Part shown: in pieces, positions 44,517-54,881 of the stretch | How positions within the stretch are numbered: position 1 is the stretch's first letter | How the letters are laid out: every line of letters begins with the position of its first letter | Source: Clavaria fumosa | Taxonomy: Eukaryota > Basidiomycota > Agaricomycetes > Agaricales > Clavariaceae | Direction of reading: 5' to 3' | Length of the DNA: 64,000 bases | Assembly: GCA_951802425.1 (NCBI GenBank) | Contig: OX637795.1 | Span: 3,948,501 to 4,012,500 of the forward strand | Notes under the pieces: model-generated | Databases searched by the model: none | The model's input: only the letters and a program-made list of their open reading frames with translations | Told to the model about the DNA's origin: nothing | Program-made: the position numbers and the translations under genes

Positions 44517-47500
44517 TTAAGGCTGGGCGTCCCGACCAGCTAGCTTGGCCTTGTCGGGGTGAGCAAGGAAGAAGTCCCGGAGAAGCAGTGCCACATTGGT
44601 GAGGTTCCGTCGTGGCTCCCAAGTGTTCTCCTCTACAGGGTATCCCAACCACTTCACCAGGTATCTCACTCCACGCCCCACCTTCTTAACATCAAGGATC
44701 GCCTCCACATCATACTCCAGGTGGTCATCATCAATCGTAGGGGGCGGAGGGGGAGGCAGGTTCTGAGAAGGGAAGGAAGGGGGGTGGTATGGTGTCAACA
44801 GCAACTCATTGAAGACCCGATGGATGCGCCAGGCCCGAGGGAGCTTGAGGCGATACCCAGCAGGTCCCACCTTCTCCTCAACTGCAAAGGGGCCTGCTCT
44901 CTTGTTGTCAAGCTTTTTACAGGGCCGGTCCATCTTCAAGTTTCTAGTATCCAGCCAGACCAGATCTCCCTCAGAGTACTCCCGACTTGGGTGTTTCCCC
45001 TTATCGTAGCTCTTCTTCATCGCTGCCACCGCTTTCTCCATTGCCTCCTTGGCTGCTCTTCGGGACTCCGTGAGCTTAGCCATCCACTCGTCCGCTGCCG
45101 GGTTCACCTCAGAAGGTGGCCGGAGCCCCCCATTCCATGGGTGTCGTCCATAATCGAGGAAGAAAGGTGTCTGTCCTGTCGCTGAGTGCTCACGATTATT
45201 AAGAGCAAACTCCGCAGTGGACAACCATTCAGCCCAGTCATCCTGGAGATGGTCCACGTAAGCCCGGAGATAGATCTCCATCTCCTGGTTCGCCCGTTCC
45301 GTCTGTCCATCAGTCTGTGGATGAAAGGCAGTACTTGGATTTGCCTTTACCCGGATCATGGAGTAGAACTCCTTCATGAAGCGGGACACGAACTGGGACC
45401 CCCGGTCACTCACAACCTTGTGAGGGACTCCATGGTCACGAAACACTCGATCCCGGAGGAGACGCGCCGCTCCAAGTCCTGTGAGGTCGAGCCCGATCGC
45501 TTCGAGCAGTGTCCGTTTTGTGAATTTGTCGACAATAACAAGGATGGCATTATGTCCACGGGAGAGGGGGAGGGGACCGACTATGTCCCATGAGATCACC
45601 GACCAGGGACCATCAGGCACCAGATGGGGGTGCAGTGGGGCAGCACGCTTGGTACGGTCGGGCTTCGTCCGCTGGCATGTCTCACACCCCTGGGCATACC
45701 GATCCGCATCTTTTACCATGTCTGGCCACCAATAACCCTTCACTAGTGCTGCTCTCAACTTCCGGGGCCCAGGGTGTCCAGCAGCAGGGAGGTCATGCTC
45801 AAACTCAAGAACGGCCTCACGAGCTCCTAGGGGGACCCAAGTGACTATCCCCTTTCGCCAGAGTCCAGCACGATCTCGTGTCCACTCATCATCAAGCTCC
45901 TCCGGCTTCTGTATGTGTACCGCGCTATTTTTCTGGAGTAGCGTCTCCATTTCCGATGTGAATGACACACGGACTTCCGTTTCCGGGAAAACCTGCACCG
46001 GTGCATCCTCCTCCACCATCTCTCCATAGTCCGGTCTCCGGGAGAGTGCATCTGCCTTTGTATTCGACTTGCCAGTGCGATACTTTATCTCAAAGTCAAA
46101 GCACTGGAGCTCTCCCACCCAACGAACCTGCCTTGGCTTCAACTTCTGCGGCTTCCGGAAGTACTGGAGGTTTGCATGGTCCGTCCAGATCTCGATCGTC
46201 TCCTCTGCTCCAATGAGGTATGCTCGCCACTCGCGAAGTGCCCGAATCACAGCCAAGAACTCCTTGTCGTACACATCGTAGTTCTTCTCAGCTGCAGTGA
46301 GGGCCTTGGAGATATAGTCAACAACTCTCCAGGTTCCATCCATCTGCTGCTGCGAGAGCACTCCACCAGTTGCCAGGTTGCTTGCATCTGTCTCTACCTT
46401 CCATCTCCCTTTGTCCTGAGGCAGAGCCAAGACCGGGGCCGATACGAGTGCCTGGCGGAGATCTCGGAAGGCTGCTTCCTCCTCCTCCTCCCATTTCCAT
46501 GGAACATTCCCAGTCAGCCGGAAGAGTGGCTTTGCCCTGGCAGAAAGATTCGGGATGTGCCGGCGGAGGTAGTTCAGCATCCCATTGAACCTCTGGACAT
46601 CCTTCACATTCTTAGGACGTGGCCAATCTCGGACTGCCGCACCCTTGGCCGGATCATGCTCTAGTCTGTTGTGGGAGATCTTCATCCCCAGGAAGATGAT
46701 CTCACTCTTCTCAAACTCGCATTTACTGAGTTTGAGACACAACCCATTCTCTCCAAACTTCCTCAAGACCCGATCCATCCAGTACCGGTGTGTAGCCAAG
46801 TCCTCTGCAAACACAATGACATCATCCACATAGGCCCTCACATGTCCTCCTGCAATCTCCTCCCTCAACACATGATTCATGAAGCGTTGGAAGGTAGCAG
46901 GGGCATTCTGCAGTCCAAACCACATGACAGCTGGTTCGAAGAGTCCACGGGGTGTCAGGAAGGCGCAGCGGTGCTGGTGCTCGGGCCAGACCTGCATAGA
47001 TGGGAAACCTCCCTTTGCATCAATCTTAGAGTAGATCGACGCTCCTTTAAGCACATCCACTGTGTCTCGGATGCGGGGGAGGGGGTACTTGTCCTTGATC
47101 AGGTGTGCATTCAGCCTCGAGTAGTCGATGATTGGCCGCAGTTTGTCCTTCTCATGTTTGAAGAAGAAGGGGCTGGCATACGGGGATTTTGAGGGCCGGA
47201 TTCGTCCAGAAGCAAGCTGCTCATCCACCCAACGGTTCATCTCCACCATCTCCTGCCGTGTCAAAGAATACAGCTTGGAGGAGAGGTGCTCAGGGTCCTT
47301 TTTGAACTCGATCTTAATATCGAAGTCTGGTCGGGAGCGGGGAAGTTCATCCCACTTTGCTTCACTAAACACCAAAGGGTAGCGGCTGGGCCAATCGGGG
47401 GTAGGGCCAGAGTTGGGAAAACGGGTGTCCAGAATACTCGTGGATGCGAGGGTACTCGTTTTCAGGGGTGCAGAGGCTCGAGGGGATGGGGAACACTGTG

Positions 47501-48968
47501 GGGGGCAGCGGGTAAGGCTCAGCTCTGCCTTCTGCCAGTCGATATCCGGGTTATGCCGCTTGAGCCAGTCATGCCCAAGGATGACCTTGTGGGACTGGGT
47601 CTTTCCCAGCAGAAAGTGGATCCGCTCCTGGTGGTCACCAACTCTCACCAGCACCTCTATCCCATACCGGACCTTTCCATTCCTGTTCTGTGTCCCATCC
47701 ACATTATACATGGTGATTGGGTTCAGCAGGAGAGATGGCTCCAGTCCCACTCCTTTCGCCCACTCCAAATCCATGAAGCAGTTGGTGCACCCTGAGTCGA
47801 CAAGGGCCTTCATTGTGGTCCCTTTGCCAGTGCTGAAAGCCTCCAAGTGCACCTGGATGGCTAGCTCTCGTGGCACATGTTTCCGCACTTCTGGCCGCAC
47901 TCTGGTTAGGTGCTCTGCCAGTCTCACTTCCTCCTTCACCTCAGCCCCAATTCGGGTATGTCTCCGCTGCAAGATAGTATATCGGGGTATACTTGCAGCA
48001 GGCACAGGGACGGAAAGGGGGCTGGCACACTTCTTCTCCCCAGTGGGAGTCCTCCTCTCTCTCTCACACAGCTCTATGCAGGCTCGGAGCCGTGCAATCT
48101 CTTTCTCATATCCCTCCGCCATTTGGGGGGCACATGGTGCTGCCCGGGTTTGGGCCCTTGGGACCTGCAGACGCATATCAGGCAGGGGGCAGAAACGGAC
48201 AGCATGGCCAGTCTGGTGGCATCGGAAACAACATCTCTCATCAGCAGGGGCCCATCCTCGGGCCATGGCCACATCTGGAGTACACAGCAGAGGGGTCACA
48301 AGAGGTCGCGAAATGGTCACGGCAGGTCGCGGTAGGGTCATGGTGGGTCGCACGGGGGTCACAGTGGGTCGCGGTGTCCGTTCCGTGAGTATCCCATCCA
48401 GTCGCCTTTGCTGGGCATCAAGCCTCTCAGCCAGCACCTTCCATTCTCCATATGTCTCTGGCATCGGGGAGACACCATAGATTCTCTCCACCAACCTCCT
48501 ACTCAGGTTCAACTCCAGCCAATGGACTAGGATTCCTGAGTCCTTCTCTGCACTCAACTTCGCCCGTCGGAACAGCGTCTCGAATTTCGCGAAGAACTCT
48601 GGTGCTGTCATGGCACCCTGTTTCAGCCCTGCAATATTGGCAAGGGCAGTCGCACGGTCATTCGGGTCATCGAATGTGCGCTTCATCTCCTCCACAAACT
48701 CTGCCCAGGTTCCGGCCTCGCCACTACCCAGGATCTCTTCCGCCTTCATATTCGCCCACTCTGCAGCAAATCCTTCTCCAGTAATTTTGCTCAGAGCAAG
48801 AAGGACCTTCACCAGGTCCACAGCATAGACAGTCGGGTTCGCCATAAACAGGAGGCGAAGGGATCGGAGGAACGTACGGAAGTTCCTTTTCTGCCCATCA
48901 AAGGGGGCAACAGATAGGTCAAGCCTCATAGGTTGGGCTACAGGCGGGGCGACATGGTCTGCCATCAC
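44517..48968 (-). CDS. Element C gag-pol polyprotein
   Basis: This single frame of 1483 residues starts at 48968 (MMADHVAPPVAQP). Domains in order: capsid (about 15-200, with LVHWLELNLSRRLVERIYG); CCHC knuckle (CFRCHQTGHAVRFC, about 247-260); aspartic protease (ALVDSGCTNCFMD, about 388-400); reverse transcriptase (catalytic YVDDVIVFAED in the middle of the protein); RNase H (DASNLATGGVLSQ); integrase with HHCC (HDLPAAGHPG, CETCQRTK) and DDE (SWDIVGPLP, SDRGSQF, TERANQE); and a C-terminal chromodomain (YLVKWLGYPVEENTWEP, about 1430-1470). All catalytic residues are present. Gag and pol are fused without a frameshift or stop, as in Tf1-like elements. Chromodomains of such integrases bind methylated histone H3 and steer insertions into heterochromatin, which fits the nested landscape here. 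Confidence 0.95.
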   Translation of the reverse strand: MMADHVAPPVAQPMRLDLSVAPFDGQKRNFRTFLRSLRLLFMANPTVYAVDLVKVLLALSKITGEGFAAEWANMKAEEILGSGEAGTWAEFVEEMKRTFDDPNDRATALANIAGLKQGAMTAPEFFAKFETLFRRAKLSAEKDSGILVHWLELNLSRRLVERIYGVSPMPETYGEWKVLAERLDAQQRRLDGILTERTPRPTVTPVRPTMTLPRPAVTISRPLVTPLLCTPDVAMARGWAPADERCCFRCHQTGHAVRFCPLPDMRLQVPRAQTRAAPCAPQMAEGYEKEIARLRACIELCERERRTPTGEKKCASPLSVPVPAASIPRYTILQRRHTRIGAEVKEEVRLAEHLTRVRPEVRKHVPRELAIQVHLEAFSTGKGTTMKALVDSGCTNCFMDLEWAKGVGLEPSLLLNPITMYNVDGTQNRNGKVRYGIEVLVRVGDHQERIHFLLGKTQSHKVILGHDWLKRHNPDIDWQKAELSLTRCPPQCSPSPRASAPLKTSTLASTSILDTRFPNSGPTPDWPSRYPLVFSEAKWDELPRSRPDFDIKIEFKKDPEHLSSKLYSLTRQEMVEMNRWVDEQLASGRIRPSKSPYASPFFFKHEKDKLRPIIDYSRLNAHLIKDKYPLPRIRDTVDVLKGASIYSKIDAKGGFPSMQVWPEHQHRCAFLTPRGLFEPAVMWFGLQNAPATFQRFMNHVLREEIAGGHVRAYVDDVIVFAEDLATHRYWMDRVLRKFGENGLCLKLSKCEFEKSEIIFLGMKISHNRLEHDPAKGAAVRDWPRPKNVKDVQRFNGMLNYLRRHIPNLSARAKPLFRLTGNVPWKWEEEEEAAFRDLRQALVSAPVLALPQDKGRWKVETDASNLATGGVLSQQQMDGTWRVVDYISKALTAAEKNYDVYDKEFLAVIRALREWRAYLIGAEETIEIWTDHANLQYFRKPQKLKPRQVRWVGELQCFDFEIKYRTGKSNTKADALSRRPDYGEMVEEDAPVQVFPETEVRVSFTSEMETLLQKNSAVHIQKPEELDDEWTRDRAGLWRKGIVTWVPLGAREAVLEFEHDLPAAGHPGPRKLRAALVKGYWWPDMVKDADRYAQGCETCQRTKPDRTKRAAPLHPHLVPDGPWSVISWDIVGPLPLSRGHNAILVIVDKFTKRTLLEAIGLDLTGLGAARLLRDRVFRDHGVPHKVVSDRGSQFVSRFMKEFYSMIRVKANPSTAFHPQTDGQTERANQEMEIYLRAYVDHLQDDWAEWLSTAEFALNNREHSATGQTPFFLDYGRHPWNGGLRPPSEVNPAADEWMAKLTESRRAAKEAMEKAVAAMKKSYDKGKHPSREYSEGDLVWLDTRNLKMDRPCKKLDNKRAGPFAVEEKVGPAGYRLKLPRAWRIHRVFNELLLTPYHPPSFPSQNLPPPPPPTIDDDHLEYDVEAILDVKKVGRGVRYLVKWLGYPVEENTWEPRRNLTNVALLLRDFFLAHPDKAKLAGRDAQP

Positions 48969-49539
48969 AGGCCCTGGATGCTGTAAATAAAGTTCTGGGC
49001 CTTGGGCACTCAGGATTTCTTCGATCTCTTAACAGTCCTGTCCTCTTAGGCTGCTCTTCTGTGTACTTATGTACCTATAGAACTCTTATTCTATGAAACT
49101 TTTGTTAACGTGGGGCCTGAATGGTGTCCCAGGTGGTCGCTCCACAACTCCTAATGAGTTGCCCGTGCGCCCTTCTGACAATGGTCACAGAGCAAGGGCC
49201 CTGTCCACTGGACCAGGAAACTACAGAAAGACTATGTAGGGGCCTTTCCTTGCCCTGTACACTACACGATTCACTGGTACGTAGCTGTAAAACAAAGTTC
49301 CGGGCCTTGGGCACTCGGTATCACTTGGGGAGGGTCACAGTTGACTTCCTCCTGGTCTGGTCACGTGTATCTACACACAGTAAAAATTTCGCGCGGTTCT
49401 GTTACACACCGCGGGCAGGGTAAAGGAGAAGAGGATGATAGGGGCTGAGCTGTGACAACGTGTCACAGTTTGAAATTAAGGGTCCAGGCTAGCCGGGTTA
49501 GGACACGGGGCTAGGGCGGACAGGCGGATCTTAGTATTA
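48969..49539 (-). other. Element C leader
   Basis: This untranslated leader between the 5' LTR and gag is homologous to the B leader (13888-14509) and the D leader. No other open frame of note. Confidence 0.7.
49528..49538 (-). promoter_or_regulatory. Element C self-priming binding site
   Basis: On the plus strand atcttagtatt (49528-49538) is the exact reverse complement of aatactaagat (49585-49595) in the adjoining 5' LTR. The latter lies about 40 nt from a TATA-like tataagt on the minus strand (49633-49639). Element B has the same arrangement with one base changed on both sides. Confidence 0.65.
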
Positions 49540-49830
49540 TATCAGACTGGGTCTCACACAACTTAAGCGTAAGGTCATGACGACAATACTAAGATAAAGG
49601 GAAAAGAGTACAAAAAAGGAAAAGCGAAAGTACTTATAGCGAACGCTTCGGCACTTGCCGACTTTCCCACGCTCGGACCCTCGGATCACGTGATGCGCCC
49701 AGGCCCCAGGTCATGTGATCTTACATGATTACATAATCCGACCCAGCCACAGGTCATGTGACCTTCCGACAACCCTCCCCAGTTTCTCCACAACTGCACT
49801 TTGGGATGGCTTACATAAGCGATCCTAACA
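49540..49830 (-). repeat. Element C 5' LTR
   Basis: This is the right-hand LTR and carries the promoter for the minus-strand transcript (tataagt at 49633-49639 on the plus strand read in reverse). Confidence 0.93.
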
Positions 49831-50639
49831 CAAGTCTACAGTACCGTATGTACATGTGAGACTTATATACATGTGTACAGAGAGTATAACAGAAAAGGAA
49901 AAGTACAGAGGTCGCCAAGCGACAGAACTATAGTAGTACGGGGTATAGCTAGTCATAAAGTGACCATGTGCATGTTCTACTAAGATTGCAAGGGGTAAGG
50001 GAAACATAAGTAAGGTCACAAACCTGACCAGTCATGGGTCACGACTTAGTTAAATAATCATATGAGTAACTATAACTATGAAGAGGTGTTTTGGTCATAG
50101 TTAGTGTAGTTACAGACAACCGAGGAGAAGAAAGGAAGCATAATTTGAAGTAGTGCTCAGCTGGTGGTGTGCATCATTAAGGTCACAAGGTCCATGCGTG
50201 CAGTCACATGGATGGCAGTAGTGACACAGGTGATGCTTGGGCGGGAAGTCATGTGGGTAATGCTGGTAATGGTCGTAACACTGATAACATATTGGCACTG
50301 GTAGTGGAAGCACCAAAGGTGCCGCATGGCAAGTCACATGCCGACTGAAGAAGATGCATAACTGTGTGTCGTGCATCGGTTTGGTGGGTTTGGATGATGG
50401 GTATGCATAGGATACAGTGGAGAGAGGCTTCACAAGTATAGCGTTGTGGTCACAAGTGTTGTATGAAGGCATTGGAAGCCTGGGAGGGCTCCAGAAGAAG
50501 AAGGCAGGTTTCGGAAGTGCGTAGGGTGGTCCATGAGGTGGTGAGGGGGTGTTGGGAGGTCCATAGGCAATGATAGAGTCAAATTGGATAGGTAAAAATG
50601 GATGGGTCCTGACATCATGCCTAAGTTCATTAGGCCATA

Positions 50640-51030
50640 CCCAATCCTGTCAAGTACACCAGAGTCATCTGTAGGTCTGCACATATATTAGCATAAGCTT
50701 GCACAAATTGGCATAAGCCTGCACATCTAATAGCATAATTCTGCACAAATTGACATAAGCTTGCACATACATTAGCATAATTCTGCACAAATTTGCATAG
50801 GCTTGCACATATAATAGCATAATTCTGCACAAATCAGCATAAGCTTGCACATATATTAGCATACATTTGCACACACAGGGCCAATATTGACACATATGCA
50901 CATTCATGGATGCTCATGCCCATGCATGTAAATGAATGGGCACACATGTACACAGATGGACATGTGTGTACATACATGTCCATGCATGTCCATACATGCA
51001 CATATGTGTGCATGCATGTCTGGAAGCATA
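50640..51030. repeat. Two adjoining short-period repeat arrays
   Basis: Positions 50680-50880 repeat a unit of about 36 bp (gcataattctgcacaaatt and gcataagcttgcacatat). Positions 50880-51030 are rich in catgcatg, acatgtgtg and similar alternating words. The open frames here are repeat artefacts. Confidence 0.8.
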
Positions 51031-51892
51031 ATTTACCAAAGATATGAATTTTGTCCAGTTTGGTCCTTCATACTCAATAGGCATGACGCACCTTGTGCAG
51101 CGGTTCTTGATGTGCTTTAGGAGTACTCGCAATGTAATTTTGAAGGTATTGAAGAACCGGGATTGGGAGAGAAAGGACGACGAAATTCTGGGTAAAGTAG
51201 GCATGACAGGTTGGGCACCCTGTGATATTCTGTCCATCTTCTTGTGAAAGTGAGAGTCAGATTTACTCACGAACCATCCCATTCATTGTGGAATTTTTAT
51301 AATCTTCTGGTAAAATGCCGAGCCTGGCTGCATGGCGAAACTGAGCGGATAGTTAGCCACATCAAGTTGCTATGGATAGTACAAACTTGGCGTTCCCCTG
51401 CTGAAGCTGCATCGATAATATGGGCGCATTGACTGGTTTTGGCATTGGTCAGGCAAACGATACAGCAATAACTGTATGTTTGGCGAATGGCACTCATAGC
51501 AGTCCTGGAGAATGATGCTTGTGAGTCTCCCATGTTGGAGATAGGTCACGTCGTTAGGAGTCGTGAAGCATGTGTGCACAGCCACTGATTACATATGTGC
51601 ACAAGTCCAGCATCACCAGCAGCATCAAACCTGTGTGGGCTTCATAGAGCCTTCCACACTCACTTTGAGGCTTACTTTGGCTGAGAGGAAATGTTCAGAA
51701 ATCTTATTTTGTTCTGATGGAATATTTTTAAATGTCTTCATTGTTTAGTTGAGGAGATGTTTATCTGGCATAGGTGTGAGCACGGGCTAAGACTAGGACG
51801 GGATGTACCAATGCAGAAGAGCGACTGCAAGTTCGAGCGCTCAGTGCTTTACTGACGTGCCGGTGTCGTGTGACCCACTCAAACTCTCAGCC
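51031..51892. other. Intergenic stretch, nothing assigned
   Basis: Short open frames on both strands show no recognisable domain or consistent splice pattern. The last 100-200 bp should include the promoter of the roadblock gene. This is the transition from the repeat block to the gene island. Confidence 0.4.
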
Positions 51893-52446
51893 ATGCTCTC
51901 ATCGCAGCTGAACACAGACGCTTCCACAACGCTGCCACCATCAACCCTCCCGGACCCTGCCATCGAAGCCAGCCTCGCTCAGCTCATCTCTCACCGCTCT
52001 GTACAAGGCTATCTCCTCCTCGCCCGCGCCACCCCACCACGCATCATCCGCCATGCCGGCGCCATATTCGAGGGCACACAGGGAAAAAGATACGCCCACG
52101 CCGTCATACGCATCGTTGAGGGTGTCCAGGGTAGCCTCACAGAGATCGCAGGGGGCAAGGAAAGGCTGGGGACGGAAGCGCGATCAGGTTCGGGAAATGA
52201 TGGTTCCGGAAATGATGAGGTGAGTCCTCGGCTATGCCGCTGGCTTCCCCCATAGATCGTTCCCTTTCCGCGCCCCCTGTTAGGACGAGGTCAGGTTTAT
52301 CAGGATCAGGTCGAAAAGACACGAGATCATGATCTCTCCGGGTGAGGAACAAGAGGCCCATCTCTTTTTATTGTCCTCAATGTTTTCTCGCGGCAGATGA
52401 ACGGTACTTGCTCGCAGTACTGCACAACCTAACGGCTGGAGCGTGA
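51893..52446 (+). CDS. Roadblock/LC7-type dynein light chain
   Basis: Exons 51893-52219, 52284-52341 and 52397-52446 (introns of 64 and 55 nt, GT-AG) give 144 residues. The core IEASLAQLISHRSVQGYLLL, RHAGAIFEGTQGKRYAHAV and the C-terminal DEVRFIRIRSKRHEIMISPDE match the Roadblock/LC7 fold. In that family the small alpha/beta protein dimerises on the dynein intermediate chain and helps link cargo to cytoplasmic dynein. A Gly/Ser/Asn-rich insert (about residues 95-109) precedes the last strands. Family members are often about 100 aa, and fungal forms with such inserts are longer. The Met at 51893 is chosen because upstream in-frame residues lack family similarity. The splice model restores the conserved C-terminus in frame. 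Confidence 0.85.
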
Positions 52447-53043
52447 TGGGTTCTGTATTATGTACCCAGGGCTCAGGTAATCTCAGACCGAATTTGATGT
52501 CTCATGGACGAGAATCATCGTGTTTAAAAATCATGTTTACTAGTCGAATTGTCGGTGAGGAGTGATCCAGCACACTGGTGCATCCGAGCCATTTCTCCAA
52601 GATCTGGGCTAGTGCTAAGGGAACTCTGGCCTACTGAGGCACACCACACACATTGCACCTTAGCCTGGCAGGATGCAAAATAAGTGTCTTCGCCGCTCTT
52701 TTCCTTCACACACTTGCATGCCCGCTAGGTGAGCACTCGCAGCACTTTTATAACTCAAATAGTCTTTTCTCATTCGCTCCAGGTTATAGCGATTGCTTCG
52801 CATCTACCCGTCCACCTCTCCCTTGTTTTTACCTGCATCGTATACATCCGGGGTTCCTACGTGAAAGCAGCAGGAGTGTTTACGACTTACCGCGCGCATC
52901 AGTTTGCAGAAGACGATTTGACTCAGAAGTGACAGCGAGGGCAACATTGTTAAAGAGTGAGCCGATAAGGAATAGCGCTCGGAACCGCGTATTGTAGATG
53001 ATAGAACGAAGAATGACTTCGCCAGGGAATAGAGAAGATCGAA
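52447..53043. other. Interval between convergent genes; possible unassigned exon
   Basis: This lies between the 3' ends of the roadblock gene and NAP1. A plus-strand stretch ending at 52932 reads VIAIASHLPVHLSLVFTCIVY then YVKAAGVFTTYRAHQF. It looks like a hydrophobic segment plus a short tail and follows a plausible acceptor (ctccag at about 52788). No start exon could be joined in frame, so no gene is called. Confidence 0.25.
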
Positions 53044-54473
53044 TCACTGTTGCTTGCACTCTTCGCCACTTGGATTTTTCGCTAATAAACGGGGTTCTTC
53101 ACCATCCGAATCCGAGCTCTGCACGAGCAGCTTAAGTCAGACGATGCCTTATTTAAGTGCTACACGTACCGCCTTGTCAGACGCTTCCTCACTCTCGCCT
53201 GGGTCAGATTCACTCTCGGGATAATCGGCCAAGGCCTTGCCGGTGAACCAGTCCACTACGCGCCAAAAGATCTTTTTCCGTTTCAAGCAATGAGCGGTAT
53301 AACAACATGATGCAACGTAATATTTCGCTTACCCTTTCCTTGATATCCTCGCCAATTTGATAGTCCTCAAAAATCTTTTCATCGATCGCTTCGAGCTCGT
53401 CGTCATCAATATCACTGTTCTCTATCGCTTCCTCAGAGGGTGGTTGTAGGGGTGCAAAGAAATTGAAGAACGACTCGACTGCCCGGGCCTTGCGAACCAT
53501 GCGTGTGCGATTTGTATCTACAGGGAGGCGCAGTTGCAATCAACACATCTAGCTTAGGCTTGACATCAGACGTACTTTTGTTTCTTTGTTTCTTGATTTC
53601 AAACTCTTTCGTCAAATCCTTATCGGTCTTCCACTTAATATCAGTGCCGATTGCACGTTCGTAGATGAAATCGCCCAAATAATCTGTGTCGTCCTGGTAC
53701 ACATAGGTTTTCTCCAAGGTTGCGTTTTCGAAGAATTCGTTTTCGCTGAATACAAAGATGATCTTGTAGCCGAGCTTTCCGTCATCAAGGGCATAATCCA
53801 AGCGAATATCTGTCAGGTACTTCAACGCGCCAGCATCGCGATCCGTGATAAGTTTCGACAAGCCAGGATGGTTGCGAAGCGCTGTGAGCCAGAATTCCGG
53901 TATGGCGGCAGTATCAGCGGAATCTTTCGGAAGTGGAACGTAGTCTTCATCGTCTTCTAGAGACAGCTTTTCGCCCGCTTCGATCTCCTCTGGTGTCGGC
54001 CGCGCCGTGCCAGCGATGATGGCATTTCGGTGATCACACAACGCGTTAGGAAGACCAAAGTACTGCGTCAATCGCGATCCAAGGTCATCCCGGCAACTGG
54101 GAGTGAGAAAAGGAACCGTACTTGCCTTTTTCTCTAGCTCGAAACATTCACGCTTATACTGATTGTACAACTGGTGCTGCTTGAGTTGAACACCTTTGAG
54201 GCCCTCAATGCTCCGCTTGACCTCGACTGGGAGTCCCTCTATATAACCTGAGCTCTTTCCCACGAGATTCGCCAGTCGTCCTTTCACAAGATCCAGCATC
54301 GCAGCTTTTACTTCGGGGGCAACAGGATCCATTTCATCATCCTCTGCGATAACGGCCGGAACCGACGGGCGAGAAAGGTGAGAAAGGTTTGCTATGGGGG
54401 CCTGATTAAGAGGTGTATTCTGTGGCGTCGGAGCGGTGATATTTGCTTGATTGATTGGGACGTTGGACGACAT
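53044..54473 (-). CDS. NAP1: Nucleosome assembly protein NAP1
   Basis: Exons 54473-54126, 54062-53576, 53517-53333, 53271-53170 and 53118-53044 give 398 residues, the normal size for NAP1. The long dimerisation helix region (AAMLDLVKGRLANLV, LKGVQLKQHQLYNQYKRE) is followed by the NAP fold (IPEFWLTALRNHPGLSKLI, YKIIFVFSENEFFENATLEKTY). Then come KKQRNKNTNRTRMVRK, ESFFNFFAP and an acidic segment (NSDIDDDELEAIDEKIFEDY). The C-terminus ends ECKQQ, as many NAP1 proteins do. NAP1 is a histone H2A-H2B chaperone that shuttles between cytoplasm and nucleus. The first intron (54125-54063) starts with GC rather than GT, is 63 nt and has no stop, so it can be read through. It is divergently transcribed from the CDCA7-like gene. 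Confidence 0.92.
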
Positions 54474-54881
54474 GACCGACGACGAGTAAGGAGAGTTCGC
54501 AATCCTTGCGAAAGATCGGTTTCGAAAACGAGCGGAGCTTCGGCTCTTGCCGAGAGTGGCAAGTCACGCTCCGCCAATCTTGTGAGACATAGTCCTCTGT
54601 TCTCTACACTACACTAAACCGTTGAAACACTGTTATGATGGTGGCCATGGCAGCAGTGGATTTGAATCGGCCAAGTGACTAGCAAGTTTTGCCTGACGCC
54701 CTTCGCGCAATGAAGTAACGATTATGAAGGGATGTGAGAATCTTAATATTATTACGTAATCCTTTGCAACATACGTTTGGAAGAAGGTGAACAAGTTCAC
54801 GTTCACATTCTATTGCCGAAGTCCAGCTAGCCTCGCTTGTGCCAACGCCTGACCTGTTAGGCCCACACACTGCACACGAAA
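54474..54881. promoter_or_regulatory. Divergent promoter between NAP1 and the CDCA7-like gene
   Basis: This is 408 bp between two start codons pointing away from each other. Both products act on chromatin, so shared cell-cycle control is possible, but no specific site was recognised. Confidence 0.45.

Larger units (their letters stand above)
44215..49830 (-). mobile_element. Ty3 chromovirus element C, intact and recent
   Basis: The two 291-bp LTRs (44215-44505 and 49540-49830) appear identical by eye, and the target duplication caagt is perfect (44210-44214 and 49831-49835). There is one uninterrupted gag-pol frame of 1483 codons on the minus strand. A purine tract (taagaggggggtga on the minus strand) precedes the 3' LTR and a self-priming site follows the 5' LTR. 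It is the only element in the window with every part intact, so it is a good candidate for a recently active copy. Confidence 0.95.
43648..50614 (-). mobile_element. Solo LTR of the E family, split by element C
   Basis: The outer parts are 43648-44214 (tgttagggcctgtcc...) and 49836-50614 (...gggtcctgaca). Together they give one E-type LTR of about 1.34 kb in reverse orientation. It is flanked by tcatg (43643-43647 and 50615-50619). No internal E sequence is present, so this is a solo LTR left by LTR-LTR recombination. C inserted later into it. Confidence 0.85.

Noticed and set aside
47286..48480. Plus-strand open frames of 169-355 codons within element C
   Set aside because: Antisense shadows of the gag-pol frame with no splice signals or domains, unlike the antisense gene in element E.
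50680..50880. CRISPR-like regular repeat array
   Set aside because: Units are contiguous with no unique spacers, and the genome is eukaryotic.
50914..51282. 122-codon minus-strand frame as a gene
   Set aside because: Half of it lies in the catg-rich repeat, and the remainder shows no domain or splice pattern.
52653..52997. 114-codon plus-strand frame as a complete gene
   Set aside because: It runs through an apparent acceptor site in a different frame and shows no domain. Only a possible exon is noted in the interval.
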